Source of the DNA: JAGWRA01 sp963711505
GTDB lineage: Bacteria > Acidobacteriota > Vicinamibacteria > Vicinamibacterales > CAVVIG01
Reading direction: 5' to 3'
NCBI GenBank assembly: GCA_963711505.1
Contig: CAVQEJ010000004.1
Coordinates: 97,783-161,782 of the forward strand
Length of the DNA stretch: 64,000 bases
Positions 49,379-58,825 of this stretch are shown one piece after another. The notes beneath the pieces are model-generated. The model ran no database searches, was not told the origin of the DNA, and was given only the letters and a program-made list of their open reading frames with translations. A program made the translations under genes and the position numbers. Each line of letters starts with the position of its first letter. Positions within the stretch are counted from its first letter, which is position 1.

Positions 49379-51831
49379 ATGATGGCGATACGGCAGACGA
49401 TGACGAGCCCCGTGGTGCTGGCGACGGCGCTGCTGCTGTTGTGCAGCGCCAGTCGTGTTCCGGCCCAGGAGATGGCCGTTCCCCCACCCTCCGATCCGCC
49501 AGGCGCGAGCATGTCGGCCGACTGGCTCCTCGATCTGCCGACCGCCGATAACCTGTTCGCGGCGCTGCAGACGATGCAGCCCGACGTCGTCGGCGACGAG
49601 TTCACCGGGGGCGGGCTCGGCGCCGGCCAGTCCCTCCGGCTCGGCGCGCTGGGCAGCGCGTGGACGCAGACGGCCTTCCGGCTCGACGGCGTCGACATCA
49701 CCGACCCCGACGGCAGTGGCACGCCCCTCTTCTTTCCCGACCTGATCTTCTGGCAGCGCATCAGCATCACCACCAACCCGCGGGCCGTAGACATGAATGC
49801 CGCCGGTCCTGTCGTGTCGCTCGAGTCGCGGACAGCCGGCGCCCGCTGGAGCGGCGCGATCGACGGGTCCGTCTCGCCGACGCCGTTCGTCGCCGCGTCT
49901 TCGTCGACGGCGGCGCCGGCCGTTGCGCGGCTCGACGACTGGGGGCACGGCGATGCGATCGTCGGCGGGCCGATCGACGGCGGGCGCCTCCGGATGATGG
50001 CCGGCAGCGAGGTCACGCGAACCGACCAGTTCGAGCGGACGGGGACCGTGACGCAGCCGGCGAGCGTCACCTCGGGGTTCGTGCAGGTCGCCGCCGCCGC
50101 GAGCCCGCACGATTGGTGGCGGACCTTCGCGCTCGTGCAGCAGGTGCGCTATCCGCTGGCGAACGACATCGTGGCGCGGCCGCTCACGGCCTCGTCAACG
50201 GACCACTCGGTGCACGTGCAGGCGATCTGGGATCACGTGATGGCGGACGGCCGCGTCCGGCACGCGTGGGCGGCCTACACGCGACGCGCCCGGCGCGCCG
50301 ACGCGGGAATGGCCGACCCGTTCATCGTCGATCGGATCCTCAACGGCCCGGTGCCGGAACTCGTCGATGCCGGCGCGGGCGTCGATCGACGCTGGTCCGC
50401 GGGCGTCGAGCTGAAGCCGGCCGCGGGTGTGGTCAGGAGCCGGTAGGCCTGGACGGCCGGCGCCGAGATCGGCGGCGGCGGCATGCGTCCGGCCGCGCCG
50501 TTCACCGGTCTGGTCGGCGAAGTCATCGCCGGGCAGCCGGTACGGGCCTGGCAGGTACCTCGGCCCCGGCACTGTCGTCCGATCGGCGCGAAACGACCGT
50601 GGCGGCGTACGTGAGCGATCGGGTCGCCGTCACCCGGCAGCTCGTCTCGATGCCGGCCTGCGGTACGACGGCGTATCGGCTTCGGCGGCCGGCGCGGCCA
50701 CCGGGGTGCACTGGCACAGCTGGCTGCCGCGCGTCGGCGTCCGCTGGGCGCCGCCCGCGCCGCTCGGCGTCGTGCTCTTCGCCAACTACGCCCGATCCGC
50801 GTACCGGCTGCCGCTGCAGATGCTCGCGTATGGCGACCCGGCGGCGCCCGTCGCCGAAGTCTTCCGGTGGAACGCACCGCCGGGAGCCGCGGCGGTGACG
50901 CCGTCGGCGCTCGGTCCGCTCGTCGCCCGCGTCGGGCCGGGGACCGGCGGCGACCCCGCCTTCAGCGGCATCGATCCCGCCCTGCGACGGCCGACCGTGG
51001 ACGCCGTCACCGTCGGCTTCGACGCGGATCCCTTCGATGGCGTCCACCTGCGCTTCGCGGGCGTGGCCCGGCGCGAACGCCAGCTCATGGGCGTCGTCGA
51101 CACCGGCGTGCCGGCCTCCGACTACGTGACCGTACTGGTGCCCGACACCGGTCTCGATCTGCTGAACCCGGATCCGATCCTGCTGCCGGTCTCGAACCGG
51201 CTGCCGGCGAGTTTCGGTCAGGACCGGTACCTGCTGACCAATCCGGCGGGCGACACGGCGAGCTTCGTCGGACTCGAGCTGTCGGGCGACGTGTCCATGG
51301 GCCGGCTCCGGCTGTTCGCCGGCGCCACGGCGGGGCGGACACTCGGGCTGGCGTCGAGCATCGGGTTCCATGCCGCCGAGAATACGCAGGGGCTGGCCGG
51401 CGACCTCTTCATCGATCCGAATGCCGCCGTGAACGCGAAGGGCCGGCTGTACGACGATCGCGGGTACACGATCAAGGTGGCCGGCGTGTACCGGTTCCCG
51501 CGGCACGTGCGGCTCGGCGTCATCGCCCGCTATCGCGACGGTCAGATGTTCGCGCGTCTCGTGCCGGTCGAGGCTGAACCAGGGGTTCGAGGTCGTGCGG
51601 GCGTTTCCCAACGGCGGCACCCGGTTCACCTACACGCTCACGGTCGACGCCCGGCTGCAGAAGCAGGTCGTCGTGGGAGGCCGGCGGTTCGACGTGCTGC
51701 TCGACGTCTACAACCTGTCCAACCGGGCCGCGCAGGTCGAGGAGAACGTCTTCGGCGGGCCCGGCTTCCGCGCGACCACGGCCGTGCAGCCGCCGCTGGT
51801 GGCCCGGATCGGGATGCGCTTCACCTTCTGA
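49379..51831 (+). CDS. TonB-dependent-receptor-like outer membrane protein (frameshifts)
   Basis: About 815 residues. Signal peptide from ATG 49379 ends CSASRVPAQ. There is no carboxypeptidase-like N-domain; a reduced plug is visible (LFAALQTMQPDVVGDEF, RLDGVDITDPDGSGTPLFFPD). The rest is a beta barrel of alternating strands, with the aromatic-end motif ARIGMRFTF at the C-terminus, as in outer membrane proteins. Frame changes cluster at 50440-50690 and at about 51575. Probably an uptake or adhesion porin-like receptor of the acidobacterial TonB-type; ligand unknown. It is 226 bp upstream of the radical SAM pair. Confidence 0.75.
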
Positions 51832-52057
51832 GGTCCGCGCCGGCGGCCGGGGAAATGCCGCAGCGGCTGCGGAGAATTGCGGTTCCGGGCGGCCGGCGCC
51901 GCGACGGGGTGGAGCCCGCCAGGCGCCGTCCAGGCCAGAAACGGCCTGCTTTTGCTGGAGATTTCCACGCCGTCGCGCTCCACTCGCGGCCGGTATCCGT
52001 CTTGCTTTCCAGCAGATGGCGCGCGTGCGCCGCCATCGGAATCGGGGAGGAGACCTC

Positions 52058-53236
52058 ATGACGCCGGCACTGCGACTCGTCTTCTGGGAAACCACGAAAG
52101 CCTGCAACCTCAGCTGCCGCCACTGCCGTGCGGTGCCGCAGCGGGCGCTCGGACCGGATGAGCTGGACACCGCCCAGGCCTTCGAGCTGATCGATCAGAT
52201 CGCCGAGGTCGGCAAGCCGGTGCTCGTGCTGTCGGGCGGCGAGCCGCTGTTCCGGCCGGACATCTTCGACATCGGCGCCTACGGCGTGGAGCGCGGGCTC
52301 CGGATGGCGCTGGCGACCAACGGGACGCTGATCACCGAGGAGATCGCCCGCCGGATCAAGGACGCCGGATTCTCGCGCGTGGCGATCAGTCTCGACGGGG
52401 CGCGCGCGGACACCCACGACCAGTTCCGCAACCTGCCCGGCTCGCACGCGCGCGCGATCCGCGGCATCCAGTTCCTGCGCGAGGCCGGCGTGTCGGTGCA
52501 GATCAACTCGACCGTGGCGCGGCACAACGTGGCCGAGCTGCCGGAGATGCTCGATCTCGCGCTCGACCTGACGGCCGACGCGCTGCACCTCTTCATGCTC
52601 GTGCCGGTCGGCTGCGGGGTGGAGATCGCGCCGACCGAGATGCTGCCGGCCGACGAGTACGAGCGGGTGCTGCACTGGTTCGACGAGGAATCGAAGACCT
52701 GTCCGATCGACCTGAAGGCGACCTGCGCGCCGCACTACTACCGGATCCGCGCCCAGCGGATTGCCGAGGAGCGCAGCCGCGGCGACATGTCGTCGACGTT
52801 CATCGCGCCGGGCACGCGGGCGAAGGCGGCGCCGGTGCTGCTGCACGGCGACGGCCACGGTCCGCAGGTGTCGGCCCTGTCAGCGATGACGCGCGGCTGT
52901 CTCGCGGGCACGGCCGTCTGCTTCATCTCGAACACCGGCAAGGTCTTTCCGTGCGGCTATCTGCCCGTCGAAGCGGGCGACACGCGCACGCAGTCGTTCA
53001 AGTCGGTCTGGGGCGGCTCGCCGATCTTCGCGCAGCTCCGCGACTACGACGCGCTGGAAGGCAAGTGCGGCGAGTGCCGCTTCACCGCGATCTGCGGCGG
53101 CTGCCGCGCCCGCGCCTACGCGGCCACCGGCAGCTTCCTGGCCGAGGAGCCCTTCTGCACCTACCGGCCGGACCTCGACGAGACGGCGCATCATCCGATC
53201 GACGTGGCCCCGGTGGCGATGCACCCGCACGCGTGA
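52058..53236 (+). CDS. Radical SAM/SPASM protein (TIGR04053-like)
   Basis: 392 residues from ATG 52058 with GGGAGGAG upstream. The [4Fe-4S] motif is CNLSCRHC (Cys 16, 20, 23), followed by VLSGGEPLFRPD, ATNGTLI and VAISLDGARADTHDQFR, the standard core. The C-terminal SPASM cluster cysteines are in FPCGYLP, CGECRFTAICGGCRARAY and FCTYRP. The wording matches the heme-biosynthesis-related AhbD/NirJ group and the TIGR04053 family. Fifty-nine bases after its stop comes a second, B12-type radical SAM gene. Substrate not known. Confidence 0.9.
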   Translation: MTPALRLVFWETTKACNLSCRHCRAVPQRALGPDELDTAQAFELIDQIAEVGKPVLVLSGGEPLFRPDIFDIGAYGVERGLRMALATNGTLITEEIARRIKDAGFSRVAISLDGARADTHDQFRNLPGSHARAIRGIQFLREAGVSVQINSTVARHNVAELPEMLDLALDLTADALHLFMLVPVGCGVEIAPTEMLPADEYERVLHWFDEESKTCPIDLKATCAPHYYRIRAQRIAEERSRGDMSSTFIAPGTRAKAAPVLLHGDGHGPQVSALSAMTRGCLAGTAVCFISNTGKVFPCGYLPVEAGDTRTQSFKSVWGGSPIFAQLRDYDALEGKCGECRFTAICGGCRARAYAATGSFLAEEPFCTYRPDLDETAHHPIDVAPVAMHPHA

Positions 53237-53295
53237 GAGTCGTCACGTCGAACGGCGCCCGCGGCCCGCTCACCCTTCGGGGGAATTGAGGAAGC

Positions 53296-54936
53296 ATGGA
53301 CGTTCACCCGAAGGGGACGCGCGCCCGCGTGCTGCTGACCTCCGTCTTCGGTCCCTTCGCGCAGGACGACGAGTTCGGCAGCCGCACGATCAATCCCATC
53401 GAGCTCTACCACAACCAGGTGACCCGCGAGCAGGGGCCGTTCTCCATCCGGATGTCCCATCGGTCCTGGGGCATCATGCTCATCCAGCAGAACATCACGG
53501 CGCCGTCGACGGTCATGGACTTTCCGACGCGGAAGCGGTTCATCCGCGAGATCACGCGGCGGCACTACGACATCATCGGGATTTCGGGCATCGTCGTGAA
53601 CGTGGGCAAGGTCCGGGAGATGTGCCGGCTGGCCCGCCTCCACTCACCCGGATCCGAGGTGGTCGTCGGCGGCCACGTGGCGGCCATCCCCGGCATCGAG
53701 GGGATGCTGGACGCCGACCACATCGTGAAGGGCGACGGCATCGCCTGGTTCCGGGCGTTCCTGGGCGAGCCGACCGGGGCGCCCATCCGGCATCCGATCG
53801 TGCCGTCGTCGTTCGGCAACCGCCTGATGGGGCTGTCCGGGCCGCGCGGGGGCGGCAACCCCGCGGCCACCATCATTCCGTCGGTCGGCTGTCCGATGGG
53901 CTGCAACTTCTGCACGACGTCGGCGTTCTTCGGCGGGAAGGGGCGGTTCATCAACTTCTACGAGCGCGGCGCCGACCTGTTCCGGGTGATGTGCGAGGTG
54001 GAATCCGCCCTGAAGGTGTCGTGCTTCTTCATGATGGACGAGAACTTCCTGCTGTACAAGCGGCGGGCGCTCGAGCTGCTGGACTGCATGCGGCGCGAGG
54101 GCAAGCCCTGGTCGATGTTCGTCTTCTCGTCGGCGAACGCGATCCGCAAGTACGACATGCGGGAACTCGTCGAGCTCGGTGTCGTCTGGGTCTGGCTGGG
54201 ACTGGAGTCGCCGCAGAGCAGCTACGCGAAGCTGAAGCAGACCGACACGATGGCGCTCACGCGCGAGCTGCAGTCACACGGCATCCGGGTGCACGGCTCG
54301 AGCATCATCGGCCTCGAGCACCACACGCCGGAGAACATCGGCGCCGAGATCGAGCATGCCGTGAGCCATGCGGCCGACTGCCATCAGTTCATGCTCTACA
54401 CGCCGATGCCGGGGACGCCGCTCTACGACCAGGTGGCCGGCGAGGGGCGGCTGCGGCCCGACGTCGAGCTCGCCGACATCCACGGCCAGTTCGGCTTCAA
54501 CTTCGTCCACCCCGCGCTGCCGGCCGACAGTGCGAAGCGGCTGCTCGACCGCGCGTTCGAGCTGGATTACGACCGGAACGGACCGAGTCTGTACCGCCTG
54601 ATGTCCACGATGTTCAACGGCTGGCGGCGCTACCACGACGATCCCGACCCGCGGGTGCGCGCGCGCGTCGCGATCGAAGGACGCCAGCTCCGCAACGGCT
54701 ATGGGGCGGCGCTGTGGGCGATGGAGCACTACCTGCGGCGCTCGAACCGGGAGATGAGCGACCGGATCCGGGTCTTGCGCCTCGAGCTCGAGCGCGAGCT
54801 CGGCGGCTGGTCGCGCATCATCGACGCCTCGGTCGGCCCCGTCCTGCACTGGGCGGCCCGCCGCGACGCGCGACGGTTCCCGGCCGGCCGGCCCCTCGAG
54901 CCGCCGACCTTCGTGGACCGGTTGAACTGGACCTGA
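53296..54936 (+). CDS. B12-binding-domain radical SAM protein
   Basis: 546 residues. The N-terminal 180 form a Rossmann-like cobalamin-binding domain (TRRHYDIIGISGIVVNVGK, VVVGGHVAAIPGIEGML), although the usual DxHxxG loop is not clear. The radical SAM cluster is CPMGCNFC at about 198-205, followed by FFMMDENFLLYK and WVWLGLESPQSSYAK. A 130-residue helical tail with a coiled region (MSDRIRVLRLELERELGG) closes the protein. These enzymes methylate or rearrange unactivated carbons, for example in lipids or natural products. Operon with the SPASM protein. Confidence 0.9.
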   Translation: MDVHPKGTRARVLLTSVFGPFAQDDEFGSRTINPIELYHNQVTREQGPFSIRMSHRSWGIMLIQQNITAPSTVMDFPTRKRFIREITRRHYDIIGISGIVVNVGKVREMCRLARLHSPGSEVVVGGHVAAIPGIEGMLDADHIVKGDGIAWFRAFLGEPTGAPIRHPIVPSSFGNRLMGLSGPRGGGNPAATIIPSVGCPMGCNFCTTSAFFGGKGRFINFYERGADLFRVMCEVESALKVSCFFMMDENFLLYKRRALELLDCMRREGKPWSMFVFSSANAIRKYDMRELVELGVVWVWLGLESPQSSYAKLKQTDTMALTRELQSHGIRVHGSSIIGLEHHTPENIGAEIEHAVSHAADCHQFMLYTPMPGTPLYDQVAGEGRLRPDVELADIHGQFGFNFVHPALPADSAKRLLDRAFELDYDRNGPSLYRLMSTMFNGWRRYHDDPDPRVRARVAIEGRQLRNGYGAALWAMEHYLRRSNREMSDRIRVLRLELERELGGWSRIIDASVGPVLHWAARRDARRFPAGRPLEPPTFVDRLNWT

Positions 54937-54978
54937 AGCCCGGGCCACGAAGGCACGAAGCGGCGTTCGTTTCTCGTC

Positions 54979-55022
54979 GCAACGGGCAACGGGCAACGGG
55001 CAATGAGCAATGGGTATTGCTC
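54979..55022. repeat. Seven-base-period repeat, locus 7
   Basis: GCAACGG GCAACGG GCAACGG GCAATGA GCAATGG, then a mirrored ATTGCTC. Lies between the converging radical SAM and NHL genes. Confidence 0.8.
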
Positions 55023-55043
55023 ACGCCCGGGCTCGATGTCCCT

Positions 55044-56012
55044 CTACTTCCCCAGCACCAGCTTCTGCACGCGCCAGTTCAGCAGCTCGGCCACGTACAG
55101 CGTGTTCTCCGACGGGCACGCGATCTCGTGCACCCAGCCGAAGTCGCCCGGCTGCTTGCCGGCCTTGCCGAAGACGCCCAGGATCTTCCCGTCCAGATCG
55201 AGCTTGTAGATCCGTCCCGGCACCGAGTCCGAGGAGTACAGCACCTGATGGGGACCGGGGGTGATGCAGATCGCCCACGGCGCTCCGACGCCGGTGATCT
55301 GCCGCAGGAACTTCCCGTTGGTGTCGAACACCTGGATCCGCTTGTTCTCGCGGTCGCCGACGTAGATGTGGTCCTGGTTGTCGATGGCGATCGTGTGCAC
55401 CGTGTGGAACTCGCCCGGGCCGGTGCCGCGCCGCCCCCAGGCCGTGATCCAGTTGCCGTCCCTGTCGAACTTCGCCACGCGCGAGTTGTTGTAGCCGTCG
55501 GCCACGTAGATGTTGCCGGCCTTGTCCCACGTCACGTCGGTCTCGCGGTTGAACAGGCCGTTGTGCGCCTTCGGCGGTGGCTCGCCGGGCTCGGGCTGCT
55601 TCGGCGGCCCCTCGACCCGTTCCCACCGGCGGCCGAGCACCATCTTCACGTGGCCCTCGGGATCGAACTCGGTGATCGTGTTCGTCCCTTCGTCGATCGC
55701 CCAGATGTCGTCGTCCTTGTCGACGCGCACGGCGTGGGCCTGGTAGAAGCCGTACAGGTCCTGGCCGATCTCGCGCACGAAGTTGCCGTTCTGATCGAAT
55801 TCGAAGAGCCGCGGACCCTTGCCGCTGCGGCTGAAGACGAAGATGTGGCCGTGCGAGTTCAGCGCCACGCCGGCCGCCTCGCCGAGGTACAGCCCGGTCG
55901 GCAGCTTCAGCGGGTTGCTCGCCTGGTAGGGGATTTCGGGAATCGACGCCTGCTGTGCCAACAGCGTGGCGCCGAACAGCGCGATCGCGGCCATCACGAC
56001 GATCCGTTTCAC
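55044..56012 (-). CDS. NHL-repeat exported protein
   Basis: 322 residues from GTG 56012, with GAGGAGG upstream; the longer frame has no leader, while this one starts with VKRIVVMAAIALFGATLLA. Six NHL-type propeller blades are visible, for example GEAAGVALNSHGHIFVFSR, GLFNRETDVTWDKAGNIYVAD, HTIAIDNQDHIYVGDRENKR and VHEIACPSENTLYVAELLN. The layout resembles peptidylamidoglycolate lyase-type NHL proteins, but zinc ligands for that activity are not evident. Periplasmic binding or lyase role; open. Confidence 0.88.
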   Translation of the reverse strand: MKRIVVMAAIALFGATLLAQQASIPEIPYQASNPLKLPTGLYLGEAAGVALNSHGHIFVFSRSGKGPRLFEFDQNGNFVREIGQDLYGFYQAHAVRVDKDDDIWAIDEGTNTITEFDPEGHVKMVLGRRWERVEGPPKQPEPGEPPPKAHNGLFNRETDVTWDKAGNIYVADGYNNSRVAKFDRDGNWITAWGRRGTGPGEFHTVHTIAIDNQDHIYVGDRENKRIQVFDTNGKFLRQITGVGAPWAICITPGPHQVLYSSDSVPGRIYKLDLDGKILGVFGKAGKQPGDFGWVHEIACPSENTLYVAELLNWRVQKLVLGK

Positions 56013-56130
56013 GGCAGCCTCCTCGCAGGAATGTGGTCCGCCGATTCTAGTGTCTCGGGTCGGAAATGGCGATGGATTTCGGACCCGGAGCACCATCGTG
56101 CGGATCAGGGACGGGCAGCACGCCGTGATG

Positions 56131-56167
56131 GCCCGGAGCCCGAAGCCCGGAGCCTGGAGCCCGTAGC
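56131..56167. repeat. Seven-base-period repeat, locus 8
   Basis: GCCCGGA GCCCGAA GCCCGGA GCCTGGA GCCCGTA GCC. The units GCCCGGA, GCCTGGA and GCCCGTA are the same as at 39468-39521. Lies between the SET and NHL genes. Confidence 0.8.
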
Positions 56168-56176
56168 CACCGTGCT

Positions 56177-56593
56177 TCAGAGCATGTGCGTGCACCCGGG
56201 ACTGCAGCGGCAGGGGATCGTCTGAATCCCGTCGGTGCAGTAGTCGTAGCTCAGTTCCTCACCCGGCTGGATGAGGCGCGAGGCGCGGATCCAGATCGTC
56301 TTGTCGGTGATCTCGATCCAGCAGTTCCCGTGGCACGAGTGGTTGATGAACCGGGCGACGTTGCCGCCGACGTTCGCGTCGCGGCTCCAGCGCCGGTTCA
56401 CGCGGAAGGTCCAGATGCACCCCTGCTCGAGGTACTGCTCCTCGCGCTTCTCGCTCTCGCTGTTGGGGATGAGCTCGCCGGCGTAGTCGATGATGCGCCG
56501 GTTCTTGTTGATCGGTTCGAGCGCGAACACGCCGAATCCGTGGAGCTTCGATCGACGACGCTTGATCTTCGGAAGAGGGCGACGATGCGACAT
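56177..56593 (-). CDS. SET-domain protein methyltransferase
   Basis: 138 residues, a complete SET plus post-SET unit. RRSKLHGFGVFALEPI is the first SAM-side strand, RFINHSCHGN (81-90) and GEELSYDY (111-118) form the SAM pocket and catalytic Tyr, and CRCSPGC (128-134), with Cys 88, supplies the post-SET zinc cysteines. SET proteins methylate lysines of proteins; bacterial ones are few and their targets are mostly unknown. ATG 56593 is the only start consistent with the first strand. The N-terminus is strongly basic (KIKRRRSK), suggesting nucleic-acid or ribosome proximity. Confidence 0.9.
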   Translation of the reverse strand: MSHRRPLPKIKRRRSKLHGFGVFALEPINKNRRIIDYAGELIPNSESEKREEQYLEQGCIWTFRVNRRWSRDANVGGNVARFINHSCHGNCWIEITDKTIWIRASRLIQPGEELSYDYCTDGIQTIPCRCSPGCTHML

Positions 56594-56658
56594 GGGGATA
56601 TTCTAGCAACGTACGACGTCCCGCGCTGTTGTGCCGTGAGGCGCAGCGGCACGGGCGA

Positions 56659-56750
56659 TGACCGGGCTGAAGCCCGGTGCCACGAAGATACCCCGGTTCG
56701 TCGTGGCATCGAGGTTCCCCTCGCAGCACCGAGCTTCAGCCCGGTGTCCG
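56659..56750. repeat. Inverted pair of GGGCTGAAGCCC palindromic repeats
   Basis: GACCGGGCTGAAGCCCGGTGCCACGAA at 56660 and, in the opposite direction, GAGCTTCAGCCCGGTG ending near 56750, with CGTGGCATCG between them matching the first copy's GCCACG. The two copies make a larger stem. It fills the gap between the SET (leftward) and MFS genes. Related to 33546-33572 and 60518-60553. Confidence 0.7.
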
Positions 56751-57986
56751 CTACGCCTGCGCGGCCGGGGAGGCCAGGCTCGTTTCCGGCAGCCGGCGGA
56801 CCGAGCGCGCCATGAGGATGGCGACCAACAGGACCGCGCACACGGCGGCGACGACCGCGACCCAGCCACCGTCGGCCCAGACCGTGCCAGCCGCCGTGCC
56901 CAGGATCCCTGCTCCGGCATAGAACGCCAGCAGGTACAGCGACGCGGCCAGCGCCTTCGCGGTGGGGGCGCGGCGGCCGACCCAGGCCGCGGCCACGGCG
57001 TGCGCGCCGAGGAAGCCGCCGCTCATCACGACCAGGCCGATCACGATCAGCCACAGCGGGCGCGCGAGCGTGAGGGCGACCCCCGCAATCATCACGCACA
57101 GCATCGTCCACAGCACCGTCTGCGGACCGTGGCGCCCGGCGAGCCGCCCGGCCCACACCGAACTCGCCATGCCGCCGACGTTGATGACGTAGAGCAGGCC
57201 GATGGCCGACGTGCTGAGATGGTAGGGCGCGGCCACGAGCCGGAACTCGACGTAGTTGAAGATCGACATGTAGGTGCCGAGCAGCAGGAAGCCGATGCCG
57301 AAGAGCGTCAGCAGGCCGCCGTCGGAGCAGTGGCGGGCGATCGTCCTGGCCAGGTCGGCGAAGACGGGGGCGTGCGGCGTGAAGTGGCGCGACGGCGGCA
57401 GGAGCCAGACGAACAGCAGGCCGCCGGCGAGCGAGACGAGCCCGACCCAGCCGAGCGCGATCCGCCACGACCAATAGTCGGTCAGGATACCCGTCACGAC
57501 GCGGCCGAGCGTGCCGCCGCAGGCCGTGCCGGCGACGTACAGCCCCATGGCCATCGCCCCCGCCCGCGGCGTGAACTCCTCGCCGATGTAGGCCATGGCC
57601 GCGGCCGGGAGCCCGCACAGCGCGACGGCCACCAGCGCCCGTCCGGCCAGCAGCCAGTGCCACGACGGGGCGAGGGCGGTCAGTGCGGTGATGCCCGACG
57701 AGGCCAGCACCGACCAGCGCATGATCGGCACGCGGCCCCGCATCTCCGACACCATGCCGGCCAGCACCATGCCGATCGCCAGGCCCGCCAGCGTGGCCGA
57801 CAGCGCGAGGCTGCTGACGGCGGGGCTCAGGTGGAACTCCTGGGCGAGCACCGGCAGGATCGGCTGCACCGCGTACATCATCGCGCAGATGCAGATCGCG
57901 CCGAGGATGAGGGCGAGCGTGGCGCGCCAGAAGGCGGCTGTTCCCACGTCGATGGGGTTGATGGCGTCGGAGTGGGTTGTCGTCAC
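56751..57986 (-). CDS. MFS transporter (YnfM-like)
   Basis: 411 residues, twelve hydrophobic segments. It opens ALILGAICICAMMYAVQPILP, the usual signature of the YnfM/Ygay drug-exporter group, and has a loop motif A-like GMVSEMRGRVPIM after segment 2 and GRLAGRHGPQTV after segment 8. Likely exports small molecules by proton exchange; the substrate cannot be read. Stop codon falls in the repeat next to it. A single-gene unit divergent from the YdeI-like gene. Confidence 0.9.
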   Translation of the reverse strand: MTTTHSDAINPIDVGTAAFWRATLALILGAICICAMMYAVQPILPVLAQEFHLSPAVSSLALSATLAGLAIGMVLAGMVSEMRGRVPIMRWSVLASSGITALTALAPSWHWLLAGRALVAVALCGLPAAAMAYIGEEFTPRAGAMAMGLYVAGTACGGTLGRVVTGILTDYWSWRIALGWVGLVSLAGGLLFVWLLPPSRHFTPHAPVFADLARTIARHCSDGGLLTLFGIGFLLLGTYMSIFNYVEFRLVAAPYHLSTSAIGLLYVINVGGMASSVWAGRLAGRHGPQTVLWTMLCVMIAGVALTLARPLWLIVIGLVVMSGGFLGAHAVAAAWVGRRAPTAKALAASLYLLAFYAGAGILGTAAGTVWADGGWVAVVAAVCAVLLVAILMARSVRRLPETSLASPAAQA

Positions 57987-58165
57987 CGGGATGGAACCGT
58001 CGGGGCGTCGTGCGGATGAACGAACCGTGCAGCCGTCTCTGCCTCCACTGTAACCCGGCCGTTCGTGGCGCGCAAACCCGGTCCGAAGGCCGGATTGCCG
58101 GTCCGGGCGGTCGCCGTTAGAATGCCGTCATCTCATTGTCCTCCAGCTTCCAGGGAGCGTGTGCG

Positions 58166-58783
58166 ATGGGGAAGAAGGATCCGCGCATCGACGCCTACAT
58201 CGCGAAATCGGCCGGGTTCGCCCGTCCGATCCTCTCGAGCGTGCGCGGCACCGTGCACGCCGCCTGCCCCGGCGTCGAAGAGACCATCAAGTGGGGCTTT
58301 CCGCATTTCATGTACCACGGGATGCTCTGCAGCATGGCGGCGTTCAAGCAGCACTGCGCCCTCCATTTCTGGAGGGGCGGGGAGGTGCTCGGCGACACCG
58401 GCCGCGCCGGTGAAGCCATGGGGCAGTTCGGGCGGATCCAGTCGCGGGAGGATCTGCCGTCGAAGGCGATGCTGGCCGGTTACGTGCGGAAGGCGATGGC
58501 GCGCAACGAGGCGCGGGCGGAGACGCCGCGGCCGGTGAAGCGGGTGGCGAAGCCGCTGCGCGTGCCGGCCGACCTGGCGGCGGCGCTGAAGACGCACCGG
58601 AAGGCCCGCGCCACGTTCGAGGGCTTTCCGCCCGGTCACCGCCGCGAGTACATCGAGTGGATCACCGGCGCGAAGCGGGAGGAGACACGCGCCCGCCGCC
58701 TGGCCACCACCATCGAGTGGCTGACGGAGGGGAAACCGCACAACTGGAAATACATGAGCCGCGCGGGAACCCGGTCGGAGTGA
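58166..58783 (+). CDS. DUF1801/YdeI-OmdA family protein
   Basis: 205 residues. First 110: a DUF1801-type fold (YIAKSAGFARPILSSVRGTVHA, ETIKWGFPHFMYHGMLCSMAAFKQHCALHFW). Last 90: a YdeI/OmpD-associated segment (VPADLAAALKTHRKARATFEGFPPGHRREYIEWI). ATG 58166 chosen over 58136, as it gives the family opening. Cytoplasmic; the family is linked with peptide or bacteriocin resistance in enterics, but no catalytic role is established. Confidence 0.85.
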   Translation: MGKKDPRIDAYIAKSAGFARPILSSVRGTVHAACPGVEETIKWGFPHFMYHGMLCSMAAFKQHCALHFWRGGEVLGDTGRAGEAMGQFGRIQSREDLPSKAMLAGYVRKAMARNEARAETPRPVKRVAKPLRVPADLAAALKTHRKARATFEGFPPGHRREYIEWITGAKREETRARRLATTIEWLTEGKPHNWKYMSRAGTRSE

Positions 58784-58825
58784 TCTCCGTCTGGCGTGCT
58801 ATCGTAACGGCCCGTGAGCGAGCCG

